A stretch of DNA of 31,327 nucleotides, taken from contig JAEWOR010000048.1 of the NCBI GenBank assembly GCA_023399595.1, positions 1-31,327 on the forward strand, given 5' to 3'. The notes below the pieces were generated by a model, which saw nothing but the letters and a program-made list of their open reading frames with translations, was not told the DNA's origin and did no database searches. Shown piece by piece: positions 7,708 to 15,868 of the stretch (position 1 is its first letter; every line of letters begins with the position of its first letter). Both the position numbers and the translations under genes were made by a program. The DNA comes from Bacteroidota bacterium (GTDB taxonomy: Bacteria > Bacteroidota > Bacteroidia > Flavobacteriales > Weeksellaceae).

Positions 7708-10191
7708 TTAATTTTTAGTAAATATACTTCTTAATTTATTTCTCAGTCTAATTAATGCTGGTTCTTTATAGTTAACATCTTCATCAAAATATCCATATCC
7801 ATAGCCATAGCCGTAGCCGTAACCATAACCTTGTTTTTCTATATAATCATTGTAAACCAAACCTAAGTTCTCCACTTCTTTATTATGATATTTCTCCGTA
7901 ATCATCTTTAACATGTACTTTTCTGTATACTCATGTCTTACTACGTAAATATTGGCATCAGAAATTTTCATCAATTCAAAAGAATCTGCAACAAGACCTA
8001 CTGGAGGCGAATCAATAATAATGAAATCATATTGATCTTTAAGCTTTTCAATAAAATTCATGTTTTTTTCGCTCATCAATAGCTCCGAAGGGTTTGGAGG
8101 AATTGGTCCAGAAGTAACAACGTCTAGATTTTGAATTTTTGTTTTATTAATGATTTGAGAAAGTTCTACCTCACCTGTAAGATAATTAGAAATTCCCAAC
8201 TTATTATCAATCTCAAAATCACCAAAGATCTTCGGTTTACGCAAATCCATTCCTAAGAGAATAGTTTTTTTATCACTTAAACCTAGAACAGATGCTAAAT
8301 TAATAGAAACATAAGTTTTCCCTTCACCACCAATAGATGATGTAATGAGTATAACTTGTCCTTTTTCTTCATTTTTATTTACGGGCACTAAAAACCTCAG
8401 ATTAGAACGAATTCCTCTGAAAGCCTCAGAAACAGAAGATTTCGGTTGCTCTAAAACAGTTAACATGCTTTCAGCATTATTTTTCCCTATAACACCCAAT
8501 AAAGGGATTTTTGTTGCCCTAAGCAACTCTCTAATGTTTCTAATTTTTGTATCTAATGCTTCCCCAATGGCGATAATAAGAAGAGGAAGTAAGAGAAGTC
8601 CCCCAACAATAGCAAATTTATTTTTCCCTGCATTAGAACCAATTGGACCTTGTCCAACATTTTTCGCAGGGTCAATTACGTTAATATCCGATTTGCTAGA
8701 AGCCATTCGCATTTGAGTATCATTCTGACGAGAGAGAATACTATTATAGGTTGCTTCAATCATGTTATAACCTCTTTCTGCATCCAAATATCTTCTTTCC
8801 TTTTCTGGATATGAGATTAAATCTGCATTTGCTTCCGCTATTTTCTGATCAATTTTACTAATTTCATCCGCATATCCTTTGTAATAAGCATTCAACGAAC
8901 CCGCAGACCCAGCTCTTGCTTCATTGATGAGCCTATTAATTTCTCGCATAGGTTCTGAATTTGGAGTATATATGGAGGCCATTTCTCTGCGCTTTATATA
9001 TAAAGCTTTTAATTCGGATACCGACGCAGTAAAAATTCCATCATCAAAACCTGCGGCATTCGTGCTTATCATATTTTCTAGATTACTAGAATTTAAACTT
9101 CCTTTAATTTTATTTAAAGAATTAAGTTTAGAAAGTAAATCTGCCTTTTTGGCTTCATTTTCTTTGATAAGTTTGATGGATTTCTCATCTCTATCTTTTA
9201 TATCATAAAGTTTTTCAGTCGTTTTAAGATTATTTAGGATAGCACCACTAGAGTCTAATTTCTTACGAACTTGGGCTAAACTTTCTTGTAAGTAATTGGC
9301 GGTATTTTTATCAACGGTATTTTTATCAATCAATCTTTTCTGTTGCAAAACATCAACTGATTTATTTAAGAAGTTAACAGTTTCATTAAGATTATATCCG
9401 GTCTTAGAAATAATCATAATGGTGTTGATCTCCTTATCAAACTCAACTCCAATATTGGAAACAATATTATTTACAGATTGATTTACTGAGGATAAATTAA
9501 TAATAATATTATCGAGTTTAATTTTAGTCTCATTGGGGTTTTTAACCAATTTAAATTTAAAATTGGGTGAAACGTACCATTCATTAATTTTAATTGTTTT
9601 TTTTGCGGGAAGCGGATACTCAGGAATATTCTCAAAAGACTCCGTCTCATAATTGTAAAGTGATGTTGAATGCCCTTCTTCTGGCAAAATAACTTCGTAT
9701 GAATTCCCTCCTTTTGGAATCAAAGTAATGGGATAATTTACTTGTTGTAAATGAGATTTATCAATTTCTATAAAAACAGGAGAATCAAATTTATCAAGAT
9801 ACGTTTTCTTTAAAAATCCTTTTGTAGAATAATCAGCATACAAGCCTAATTCTTTTACAAGATACTCGTTGTGAGATCTTGAAACCAGCATTTTCTTTAA
9901 GTATACACCATCCTGATTACCACTTTGTCCCCAAATAAAGTTAATGGACTGACTTGGTGTAAAATAACTAGCCGTATTATTTGAAATACTTAATGACAAA
10001 TTAGATGAAAAAATATTTTGTGTATAGTATTTATTATAAAACCATGCAGCAGAATACCCCAACACACCTAAAATAAGAAACCAGTACCAGTTTCTTATAA
10101 CTCGTCTTAAGAAATGTTCTATATCAAAAATTGCAAACGAACCATGTTTTTCTTCTTTTGCTTGCAAAGCATTGTCTTTTTGTGGTATCAT
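7708..10191 (-). CDS. Wzc-type polysaccharide co-polymerase / tyrosine autokinase
   Basis: Inner-membrane BY-kinase that, with an outer-membrane Wza-type channel, controls chain length and export of surface polysaccharide. It has a first membrane helix near residues 35-52, a long periplasmic Wzz-like part with coiled coils (about 290-480), a second helix near 525-545, then a cytoplasmic kinase: Walker A GGEGKT (621-626), the A' motif LLGMDLRKPK and Walker B FIIIDSPP. The C-terminal tyrosine cluster is an unusual perfect (Gly-Tyr)7 run (788-801) plus later Tyr. The gene starts 1 nt after the export lipoprotein stop. It is the distal gene of the EPS operon. Confidence 0.94.
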   Translation of the reverse strand: MIPQKDNALQAKEEKHGSFAIFDIEHFLRRVIRNWYWFLILGVLGYSAAWFYNKYYTQNIFSSNLSLSISNNTASYFTPSQSINFIWGQSGNQDGVYLKKMLVSRSHNEYLVKELGLYADYSTKGFLKKTYLDKFDSPVFIEIDKSHLQQVNYPITLIPKGGNSYEVILPEEGHSTSLYNYETESFENIPEYPLPAKKTIKINEWYVSPNFKFKLVKNPNETKIKLDNIIINLSSVNQSVNNIVSNIGVEFDKEINTIMIISKTGYNLNETVNFLNKSVDVLQQKRLIDKNTVDKNTANYLQESLAQVRKKLDSSGAILNNLKTTEKLYDIKDRDEKSIKLIKENEAKKADLLSKLNSLNKIKGSLNSSNLENMISTNAAGFDDGIFTASVSELKALYIKRREMASIYTPNSEPMREINRLINEARAGSAGSLNAYYKGYADEISKIDQKIAEANADLISYPEKERRYLDAERGYNMIEATYNSILSRQNDTQMRMASSKSDINVIDPAKNVGQGPIGSNAGKNKFAIVGGLLLLPLLIIAIGEALDTKIRNIRELLRATKIPLLGVIGKNNAESMLTVLEQPKSSVSEAFRGIRSNLRFLVPVNKNEEKGQVILITSSIGGEGKTYVSINLASVLGLSDKKTILLGMDLRKPKIFGDFEIDNKLGISNYLTGEVELSQIINKTKIQNLDVVTSGPIPPNPSELLMSEKNMNFIEKLKDQYDFIIIDSPPVGLVADSFELMKISDANIYVVRHEYTEKYMLKMITEKYHNKEVENLGLVYNDYIEKQGYGYGYGYGYGYGYFDEDVNYKEPALIRLRNKLRSIFTKN
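7789..7830 (-). repeat. Hexanucleotide repeat coding the (Gly-Tyr)7 tail of the Wzc-type kinase
   Basis: Seven tandem 6-bp units of the form GGN-TAY (minus strand) encode seven Gly-Tyr pairs. Units differ at third positions (GGT/GGC/GGA, TAT/TAC), so selection on the protein looks stronger than recent slippage, although neighbouring units are still identical enough to allow copy-number change. Confidence 0.9.
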
Positions 10192-10192
10192 C

Positions 10193-11044
10193 CTATAATT
10201 TTGTTAATATTAGATAAATAGACATCACTGTTGTAAGCACAGAAACTCCAGTAGTAAGTGTTTGCAGAGGGTCTTTCCCAAAGCCATTTAAACTTTTTGC
10301 GCGTGTATTTAAAATAATTTCGTCACCATTTTGAATGTAATAATAAGGAGAATTCATGATATCTTCTCTTGTTAAATCTAGTTTAACTTTCTTAATACCT
10401 TCCGGATATTTACGATGCAAAACGATTGATTTTCTATCAACAGTACGATTCAACCCGCCGTTCATTGCAAGAGCCTCAACAATATTGAGTGTGTTTTTAT
10501 GAGCTACTTTCTCACCAGTAACGCCAACTGTTTCAATATCGCCTAAAATATAATAAGTAATACCATCGGTATTTAATCTTACTTCTGTTTTTCCTTCAAC
10601 AAAATTTTCATTTACTTTCTCTTGTATATCTTTTGTTATATCAGCCAAAGTACGTCCTTCAGCTTTTATAAAGCCAATTCCAAAGACATTGATATCACCA
10701 TTGCTATCGACTTTTAACCCATTAAAATAAAAGTAAAGATTTCCCCCGCTTCCTCCTGACATTCCCATATTCCCTGACCCAGTAATAGCAGCATTGGTAT
10801 TAGTAGAAGAAGTAGATGTATTTAGAGAGGAATAAAACTGTGCAGCATCACCTTTGGGTGTTGTAACAATATCAAGTTTTAAAATATCATTCCTAGTTAC
10901 TCGGTACACAGGAATATTGTAAGGAACAAGTCCCTCTTCGTTGATAACTAAGCTTTCGCTAGGTTGCATATATCTTACATCTTTTGTAGTGATGCAAGAT
11001 GTAAGAAGTAAGGAGGTAAAAAATAAGAGTAAGTAATTTTTCAT
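10193..11044 (-). CDS. Wza-type polysaccharide export lipoprotein
   Basis: Outer-membrane polysaccharide secretin partner of the Wzc-type kinase encoded next. From the ATG at 11044 the protein (283 aa) starts MKNYLLLFFTSLLLTSC with a clear lipobox, Cys17 being the lipidated residue. A poly_export domain follows (YRVTRNDILKLDIVTTP) and then SLBB-type strands (YYILGDIETVGVTGEKVAHK ... GDEIILNTR). A Ser/Gly/Asn-rich insert (about 80-105) interrupts the export domain. A hydrophobic stretch at the very end (TTGVSVLTTVMSIYLILTKL) may cross the outer membrane as in Wza. A longer frame begins at a TTG (11107) within the preceding gene and would spoil the signal peptide. A -7-like TATTTTTG lies at 11073-11066 without a -33 partner. 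Confidence 0.92.
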   Translation of the reverse strand: MKNYLLLFFTSLLLTSCITTKDVRYMQPSESLVINEEGLVPYNIPVYRVTRNDILKLDIVTTPKGDAAQFYSSLNTSTSSTNTNAAITGSGNMGMSGGSGGNLYFYFNGLKVDSNGDINVFGIGFIKAEGRTLADITKDIQEKVNENFVEGKTEVRLNTDGITYYILGDIETVGVTGEKVAHKNTLNIVEALAMNGGLNRTVDRKSIVLHRKYPEGIKKVKLDLTREDIMNSPYYYIQNGDEIILNTRAKSLNGFGKDPLQTLTTGVSVLTTVMSIYLILTKL

Positions 11045-11078
11045 CAAAAATTTTATTGTCGTTTGCAAAAATATATAA

Positions 11079-12206
11079 TTAATTTTTATTTTTCTCTTTT
11101 GGCTCAAAAAGCATTATAATATTAGGAATATACGCTCCTAAGAACCCCAATAATATTACAATTATCAATAATAAATTGTTATCTAAATGCCTTAAAAAAT
11201 AAACTAAACCCACTACTATAAAGTAATAACATAGGATATAAAAAGAGGAACGTCTATGTGTTAAATCTAACCTAACCACCTTGTGATGTATATGGTTTTG
11301 ATCCGCATCAAATGGCGATTTTTTATTGATTAATCTGATTATTATAACATTCAAAGTATCAATTATTGGAAGCATAAGTATTGCTATTGCAACAACTGGC
11401 GCAGATTGTAGGTGATATCTTGGGATATTAATAACTTTCTTATCTATGAAAATATCAATAAAACAAATGGAAGTAAATGCCAATAAAAAGCCCAATAACA
11501 TGGAGCCAGTATCTCCCATAAATATTTTTTTAGCTCTAAAATTGGAAAGATTGTAATATAAAAACGCCAATACAGAACCAATGATAACTACAGATAGAAT
11601 GACTAAAGGATAATTATATTCTCCTAATCTAAAGTAACTTACTCCAAAAAACATACAACATAAAATACTATATCCTCCTGCTAAACCATCAATACCATCA
11701 ATTAAATTAAAAGCATTAATGAGTATAATAAAGGTAAAAATGGTAAAAATTACACTTACAAAATAGTTGAGTTCATAAACACCAAAAAGCCCAAACAAGC
11801 TTCTTATACGAACGTCGGAAAAAACAACCATTAAAACAGAAACACTAATCTGCGCTACCAACTTTTTATACGCCCTCATTACCACAATATCATCCATAAC
11901 TCCTATGTACAACAGAATGATTAAAGACGCAAACAAAAATTTGTACATTTCAAAAAGTTCATAAGCAAAAATAGATGCACAAACGCCTATAGAAAAGAAA
12001 ATAGCAATTCCTCCCAAATTCGGAATCTTCCTTAAATGTGAACTCCTAATTCCAGGCTCATCCATTAAATTCTTACGCTTTGAAATTCTAATAATAGCTG
12101 GAATAGACAAAAATGTAATTAAAAAGGAAATAGAAAATCCTAAACATATTTTTAATAAAAAAATGTTCAAGCCTAATTTCCCTAAAATCATTTCAAAATT
12201 CTCCAT
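11079..12206 (-). CDS. WecA/MraY-family polyprenyl-phosphate glycosyl-1-phosphate transferase
   Basis: Inner-membrane enzyme that starts a repeat unit by moving a sugar-1-phosphate from a UDP-sugar to undecaprenyl phosphate. About ten membrane helices carry the family's cytosolic motifs: MDD (104-106), NAFNLIDGIDGLAGG (164-178), FMGDTGSMLLG (228-238) and HIHH (304-307) before a basic loop. The sugar (GlcNAc, GalNAc or QuiNAc type) cannot be told. I choose the ATG at 12206; the longer frame begins with TTG at 12218 and overlaps the preceding gene. The gap to the EpsG-type gene is 5 nt, so the genes are co-transcribed. UppS in region 1 makes the lipid it uses. Confidence 0.93.
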   Translation of the reverse strand: MENFEMILGKLGLNIFLLKICLGFSISFLITFLSIPAIIRISKRKNLMDEPGIRSSHLRKIPNLGGIAIFFSIGVCASIFAYELFEMYKFLFASLIILLYIGVMDDIVVMRAYKKLVAQISVSVLMVVFSDVRIRSLFGLFGVYELNYFVSVIFTIFTFIILINAFNLIDGIDGLAGGYSILCCMFFGVSYFRLGEYNYPLVILSVVIIGSVLAFLYYNLSNFRAKKIFMGDTGSMLLGFLLAFTSICFIDIFIDKKVINIPRYHLQSAPVVAIAILMLPIIDTLNVIIIRLINKKSPFDADQNHIHHKVVRLDLTHRRSSFYILCYYFIVVGLVYFLRHLDNNLLLIIVILLGFLGAYIPNIIMLFEPKEKNKN

Positions 12207-12211
12207 ACTAC

Positions 12212-13345
12212 TTACCAAAGAATATTATCATAAGTATCACTTGTAAACCTACCTTTTCTACCGTTAACATCCAAAAATACAATAGAAAGCAAAATAAAAT
12301 AAACCGTAAATCCGACTTGCAAAAGCTTTCGAGTTTCCACTTGTACAGATGCTATAATACCTGGAAGTACAAAATACCCCATTATTACGATATAAACACC
12401 TGGAAGTCTTGTTGCAAAAATGGCATTCCCTCTCAGAATATAAAATAAACAATAACCAAAAAATGCAAGATTCCTAAAATACTCATAATAAGGAATTTTT
12501 TTCTCAGCTTCTTTATCGTATAACAAAACGATAATTACTATTATGAGTTTTATAATATCGTTTTTTCCGGTTTCAATATCTTGACCGTAATATCTATCAT
12601 TTAAATAACCCGTATATGCGTTGGATACATCTTGAGGCGTCAAACTGGAAAAAACATTTCCGAAAAGAGTATACACTTCAAAAGGTGAAAGCAAAACAGA
12701 AATTACTAATAAACCAGCCCATTTTGATGCATTAAACGGAAGAAGAACAATCCAATAAGCAGGTAAAAAAACAATAGCCGACTTATGAAACCCTAAAGCG
12801 ATAAACATACAAAACAAAAACATAAAAAGCTGCCTTTTAATGATATACCGCAAAGAAAATATACAAACTGCAATCCCCAATCCTTGTCTCATTTGTCCCG
12901 ATTCCGAAAAAAAGAATGATGGCATAAAATAAAACAATACACTGAAAAGTGGAAGTGCAGAATATTTATAAAAAGTATCGAATTGTAAAGAAATAGAGAC
13001 TATCGCTACAAAAAAAGTTACGTAATAAAATGGCATTCCTAAATCGAACAAAATCTTGTTTACTAAAACAAACAACCACTCAATCTCCATTGAGTTAGGC
13101 TGAAATGTCATCTTATTCCACACATCCCCATAATTGGTGTACAACGGAAAAGCTGTTTGATACAACTCCCGATAAATAGGGAAATCCGCACCAACATTTG
13201 TTCTTCCTCCTGCAGCAATAATTAGAATGAATGCAATAAATGCAATAAGACCTTTCTTATTCTTAATGGGTTGATTCTGTTCAAGGAAACTCGCAATTAT
13301 AATAAGAACAAACGCAAAAATAAAAATGGGATGAAATACTGCCAT
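12212..13345 (-). CDS. EpsG-family polysaccharide polymerase-like membrane protein
   Basis: A 377-residue protein with about ten predicted membrane helices. The early loop GGRTNVGADFPIYRELY (46-62) is the EpsG family signature (R-x-x-x-G-x-D-x-x-x-Y). EpsG proteins are thought to polymerise or help export exopolysaccharide repeat units, replacing Wzy. It is the first gene of the unit EpsG -> WecA-like -> Wza-like -> Wzc-like. No flippase is found on either side. The ATG at 13345 is the only reasonable start. I could not find a convincing -7 box upstream of it. Confidence 0.85.
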   Translation of the reverse strand: MAVFHPIFIFAFVLIIIASFLEQNQPIKNKKGLIAFIAFILIIAAGGRTNVGADFPIYRELYQTAFPLYTNYGDVWNKMTFQPNSMEIEWLFVLVNKILFDLGMPFYYVTFFVAIVSISLQFDTFYKYSALPLFSVLFYFMPSFFFSESGQMRQGLGIAVCIFSLRYIIKRQLFMFLFCMFIALGFHKSAIVFLPAYWIVLLPFNASKWAGLLVISVLLSPFEVYTLFGNVFSSLTPQDVSNAYTGYLNDRYYGQDIETGKNDIIKLIIVIIVLLYDKEAEKKIPYYEYFRNLAFFGYCLFYILRGNAIFATRLPGVYIVIMGYFVLPGIIASVQVETRKLLQVGFTVYFILLSIVFLDVNGRKGRFTSDTYDNILW

Positions 13346-13650
13346 ATTGTTCTTAAGGTTTTAAAATTTTCTTGGTGAAACAAAAACAATTGAAAACAAT
13401 ATCTTTTGAAAATTGACAATAATCAACCTGCCCATTGCCTACAATGCAAAATGGTAAAACAAAAAAATAATAAAAATTGATAAATTGTAAATTTTGTTTC
13501 AAAATCATACTATTTTGGTTACAATATAATTCTGCATTAGTGAGAAAAAAAAACTCTTCTCAACTTTCATACCTCATCTAAGCAAAAATTTCCTGCTTAT
13601 AAAGTCAATTTACAATTGATAGGGAAATTTTTAATCATAACTTATTGTGT
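13346..13650. other. 305-bp intergenic region between GT2 and the EPS operon
   Basis: No gene of useful length is visible on either strand. The stretch is very AT-rich. It holds a nested inverted repeat at 13584-13632 (separate entry) just after the GT2 stop. It presumably also holds the EPS operon promoter, but no clean TAnnTTTG box was found on the minus strand. Confidence 0.6.
13584..13632 (-). terminator. Nested inverted repeat after the GT2 gene, possible terminator
   Basis: A perfect 10-bp outer stem (13584-13593 / 13623-13632) encloses a second hairpin (13605-13610 / 13614-13619, 6 bp, 3-nt loop). On the minus strand the T-tract lies partly within the outer stem, so termination would be imperfect. 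It begins 18 nt after the GT2 stop. It could also be a processed RNA structure or an operator. Confidence 0.5.
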
Positions 13651-14637
13651 TTAAACTAGTTTCCTCAACAACCATTTGCAATTTGCAAAATACAGAGCAT
13701 AGAAAACCTTTTTTTTCAGTGGCAAAGATAAAAGATAATTTTTACCAAAACGCCTATATAGAAGAATTTCTCTTAAACTTATACTCCTTTCTTTAATAAA
13801 TTGAGTTAATTTTTTTTCCATTGCATCATAATCCCCGCCATTTTTCACATAAGCCCAATAAGCCAAAAAAGAATAAACACCTTGCAAAATTTGAAAATCT
13901 TTTAATGCTTTTTTCTCATTTTTGAAGATTGATTTGGAATAAGCAACTTCCACATCTTCAACAGCTTTCAACATATCTAAACCTCGCAGATTATGGGTTT
14001 TTGAAATAGAATTACTCCTTTCAAAATATTGATAATGATAGCTTTGAGTTTGCGCCAAAACCTTTGTTTCTAATAAAAGCTGAGGAATCAACTGTATATC
14101 TTCGTAATGAACTCCTTTTTTGAATCTTTTTTCAGTGAAAAGTTCTTTTTTAAATAATTTATTACACGCAAAACATCCCATATCCGAAAAAACTGATAAA
14201 TGTTCTTTCAATATAATTTTCTCGGGCAAGTTCGGAATTTGTGGAATTTCCTGAGTGACATTGCCATTTTCATCCACCTTTTGAAGGTTGCAAATCACCA
14301 TTTCGGCATTGTGCTTTTGTGCTAAACCCAACATTTCTTCAAACATTTCGGGCGTAACGTAATCATCACTATCAACAAAACCAATAAAATCGCCTGTTAC
14401 ATGTTCGAGTCCATAATTTCGGGCATCGCTTAAACCTCCATTTTCTTTAATGAAAGATTTAATTATAAGAGGATATTTTGTCTGAAACTCCTCAATAATC
14501 TGTTGGGAATTATCTTTAGAACCATCGTTTACAACAATAATTTCTAAATTTTTCAAAGTCTGATTCACCAAAGAATCTAAACATTTTCTAAGGTAATTTT
14601 CAACATTGTAAACGGGAACTATTACAGAAACCTTCAT
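13651..14637 (-). CDS. Glycosyltransferase family 2 (GT-A fold)
   Basis: Cytoplasmic GT2 enzyme that would add a sugar from a nucleotide donor to a lipid-linked acceptor. The start MKVSVIVPVYNVENYLRKCL is classical, with nucleotide-binding VVNDGSKDNS (35-44), GGLSDARNYGLE (67-78) and the metal-binding DSDD at 89-92. The C-terminal third is Lys/Phe-rich without a clear membrane helix. It starts 7 nt after the arginase-like gene stop, so the two probably share a transcript. By function it belongs with the exopolysaccharide genes on its other side, from which it is separated by 305 bp and a hairpin. Donor and acceptor are unknown. Confidence 0.9.
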   Translation of the reverse strand: MKVSVIVPVYNVENYLRKCLDSLVNQTLKNLEIIVVNDGSKDNSQQIIEEFQTKYPLIIKSFIKENGGLSDARNYGLEHVTGDFIGFVDSDDYVTPEMFEEMLGLAQKHNAEMVICNLQKVDENGNVTQEIPQIPNLPEKIILKEHLSVFSDMGCFACNKLFKKELFTEKRFKKGVHYEDIQLIPQLLLETKVLAQTQSYHYQYFERSNSISKTHNLRGLDMLKAVEDVEVAYSKSIFKNEKKALKDFQILQGVYSFLAYWAYVKNGGDYDAMEKKLTQFIKERSISLREILLYRRFGKNYLLSLPLKKKVFYALYFANCKWLLRKLV

Positions 14638-14644
14638 TCTTGGA

Positions 14645-15712
14645 TTATCTTAAAAAACGAAGATTAAGATTTCCTTTTTTCGCCAATTCAAAATCGTCTC
14701 GTGAGCATGGGACAAGGTTTTCCACCTCTTCACTTTCTCCAAAATACCATAAGTTTCTGAAGGTATCACGCTGAAAAGCATAACTTTCTTCGCCCACCAT
14801 CACCCAATAAGTCTCGTATTCTCTTTCTTTAGGATGGGATTTTTGGATATTAATTCCTTCAATTAAATACCAAAGCATTTGCGCTAATAATTGATGATTC
14901 AACTGACTATCCGAGTAAATATTATAATTAAAAATTCCGACAGATTTTAAGTTTTCGCTTAAGCCAATTTCTTTCATATATGCGCAAATCTCTCGTTTGT
15001 TGAGTCCATTCACCTGCGGATTCATAGAGAAAGGTTCAATAAAAGTTTCAACAGCATCGCAATTTACCGTCACCAAATTTGCTCTTCGGAAATAAGGCTC
15101 CGTTTTCTCTGTAGAATTCATCATTTCGGCTAAACGAATAATGTCAAATTCTACTTCTTTAATAAGTTTTACAGAATCCATTTCATTCAAATGTTTTTGA
15201 TAACCCAAATGATGATAATTCTTAATACTGAAATTTTTGGAACCTAAAATTTTACTCAAAAAAGTGTTTTCATTAATTCCTTCACCTTGTTTTAAAGAAA
15301 TTACGTTGCTAATTTGGGTATAATTGATGTTTTGTTGATGAAAATTCAAGCCTGAAAACAAAGAAAAAGCCAAATCATTGGAACCTCCTACAATCACAGG
15401 AATGGCTCTTTTATAATGACAAGCAGAAAGAACTTCCTGCAAAATATAATGGGTATCTTCCACGGTTTTTCCAGAGACAAGATCGCCCAAATCTACAATA
15501 GGAACCTCAAAATCTAGCTGAGAAAGGGAATAAAATTCTCTTCTAATATTGGTGAAGTCCTGAACCTCAGCCTCTCCTCTTGCACCACGATAATCTGAAA
15601 CAAAAAGCAAAACAATAGAATCCTCCTTAATGGAACTTGTAATTCGATGTCCAATTTGCCAGTTTTCTGTTCTAAAACTTTTTGGTGCAATAATAAAATC
15701 TTCAAAATTCAT
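14645..15712 (-). CDS. Arginase-fold protein of the 'formimidoylglutamase' type, probably not a normal metallohydrolase
   Basis: A 355-residue protein with the ureohydrolase layout. Where arginases have GGDHS, DAHxD and SxDxDxxDP, this one has GGSND (109-113), ISNVISLK (134-141) and NCDAVETF (217-224), so most Mn-binding Asp/His residues are gone. Annotation pipelines usually call such Bacteroidota proteins formimidoylglutamase, an arginase-family name for histidine breakdown, but no other hut gene is present and the metal centre is not intact. A structural or regulatory role is more likely. The gene follows the T9SS protein's terminator and is 7 nt ahead of the GT2 gene. Family assignment is good; function is unclear. 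Confidence 0.75.
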   Translation of the reverse strand: MNFEDFIIAPKSFRTENWQIGHRITSSIKEDSIVLLFVSDYRGARGEAEVQDFTNIRREFYSLSQLDFEVPIVDLGDLVSGKTVEDTHYILQEVLSACHYKRAIPVIVGGSNDLAFSLFSGLNFHQQNINYTQISNVISLKQGEGINENTFLSKILGSKNFSIKNYHHLGYQKHLNEMDSVKLIKEVEFDIIRLAEMMNSTEKTEPYFRRANLVTVNCDAVETFIEPFSMNPQVNGLNKREICAYMKEIGLSENLKSVGIFNYNIYSDSQLNHQLLAQMLWYLIEGINIQKSHPKEREYETYWVMVGEESYAFQRDTFRNLWYFGESEEVENLVPCSRDDFELAKKGNLNLRFLR

Positions 15713-15817
15713 ATAACTTCCTCTTTAGCTCTCAAAAATAATGTTTTATTTTTCTCTTAGCATTATTCAAGTCTCTATTTTCTTTCAAAAAATATTTTTT
15801 TTAATCATAAAAAAACA

Positions 15818-15849
15818 AAAAAGACACAACCAAAAGATTATGTCTTTTT
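15818..15849 (-). terminator. Rho-independent terminator after the T9SS protein gene
   Basis: Stem 15818-15831 / 15836-15849 with a 4-nt loop. In minus-strand RNA it is 14 bp including two G-U pairs, followed by a T-rich tail (15822-15809). On the plus strand the same pairs become A-C mismatches, so it is tuned to transcripts from 15869-18943. It ends about 20 nt after that gene's stop. Confidence 0.88.
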
Positions 15850-15868
15850 AATTCCTAATAAAAGGAGT

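Noticed and set aside
8345..9481. Three plus-strand open frames of 61-123 codons opposite the Wzc-type kinase gene
   Set aside because: They are antisense shadows of a clear kinase gene, with no family features, no promoter and low-complexity composition.
11045..11107. Longer N-terminus for the Wza-type lipoprotein
   Set aside because: It starts with TTG inside the WecA-like gene and would place the lipobox too far from the N-terminus.
13346..13650. A small gene or tRNA in the 305-bp gap
   Set aside because: No open frame with a sensible start or cloverleaf pattern could be found on either strand.
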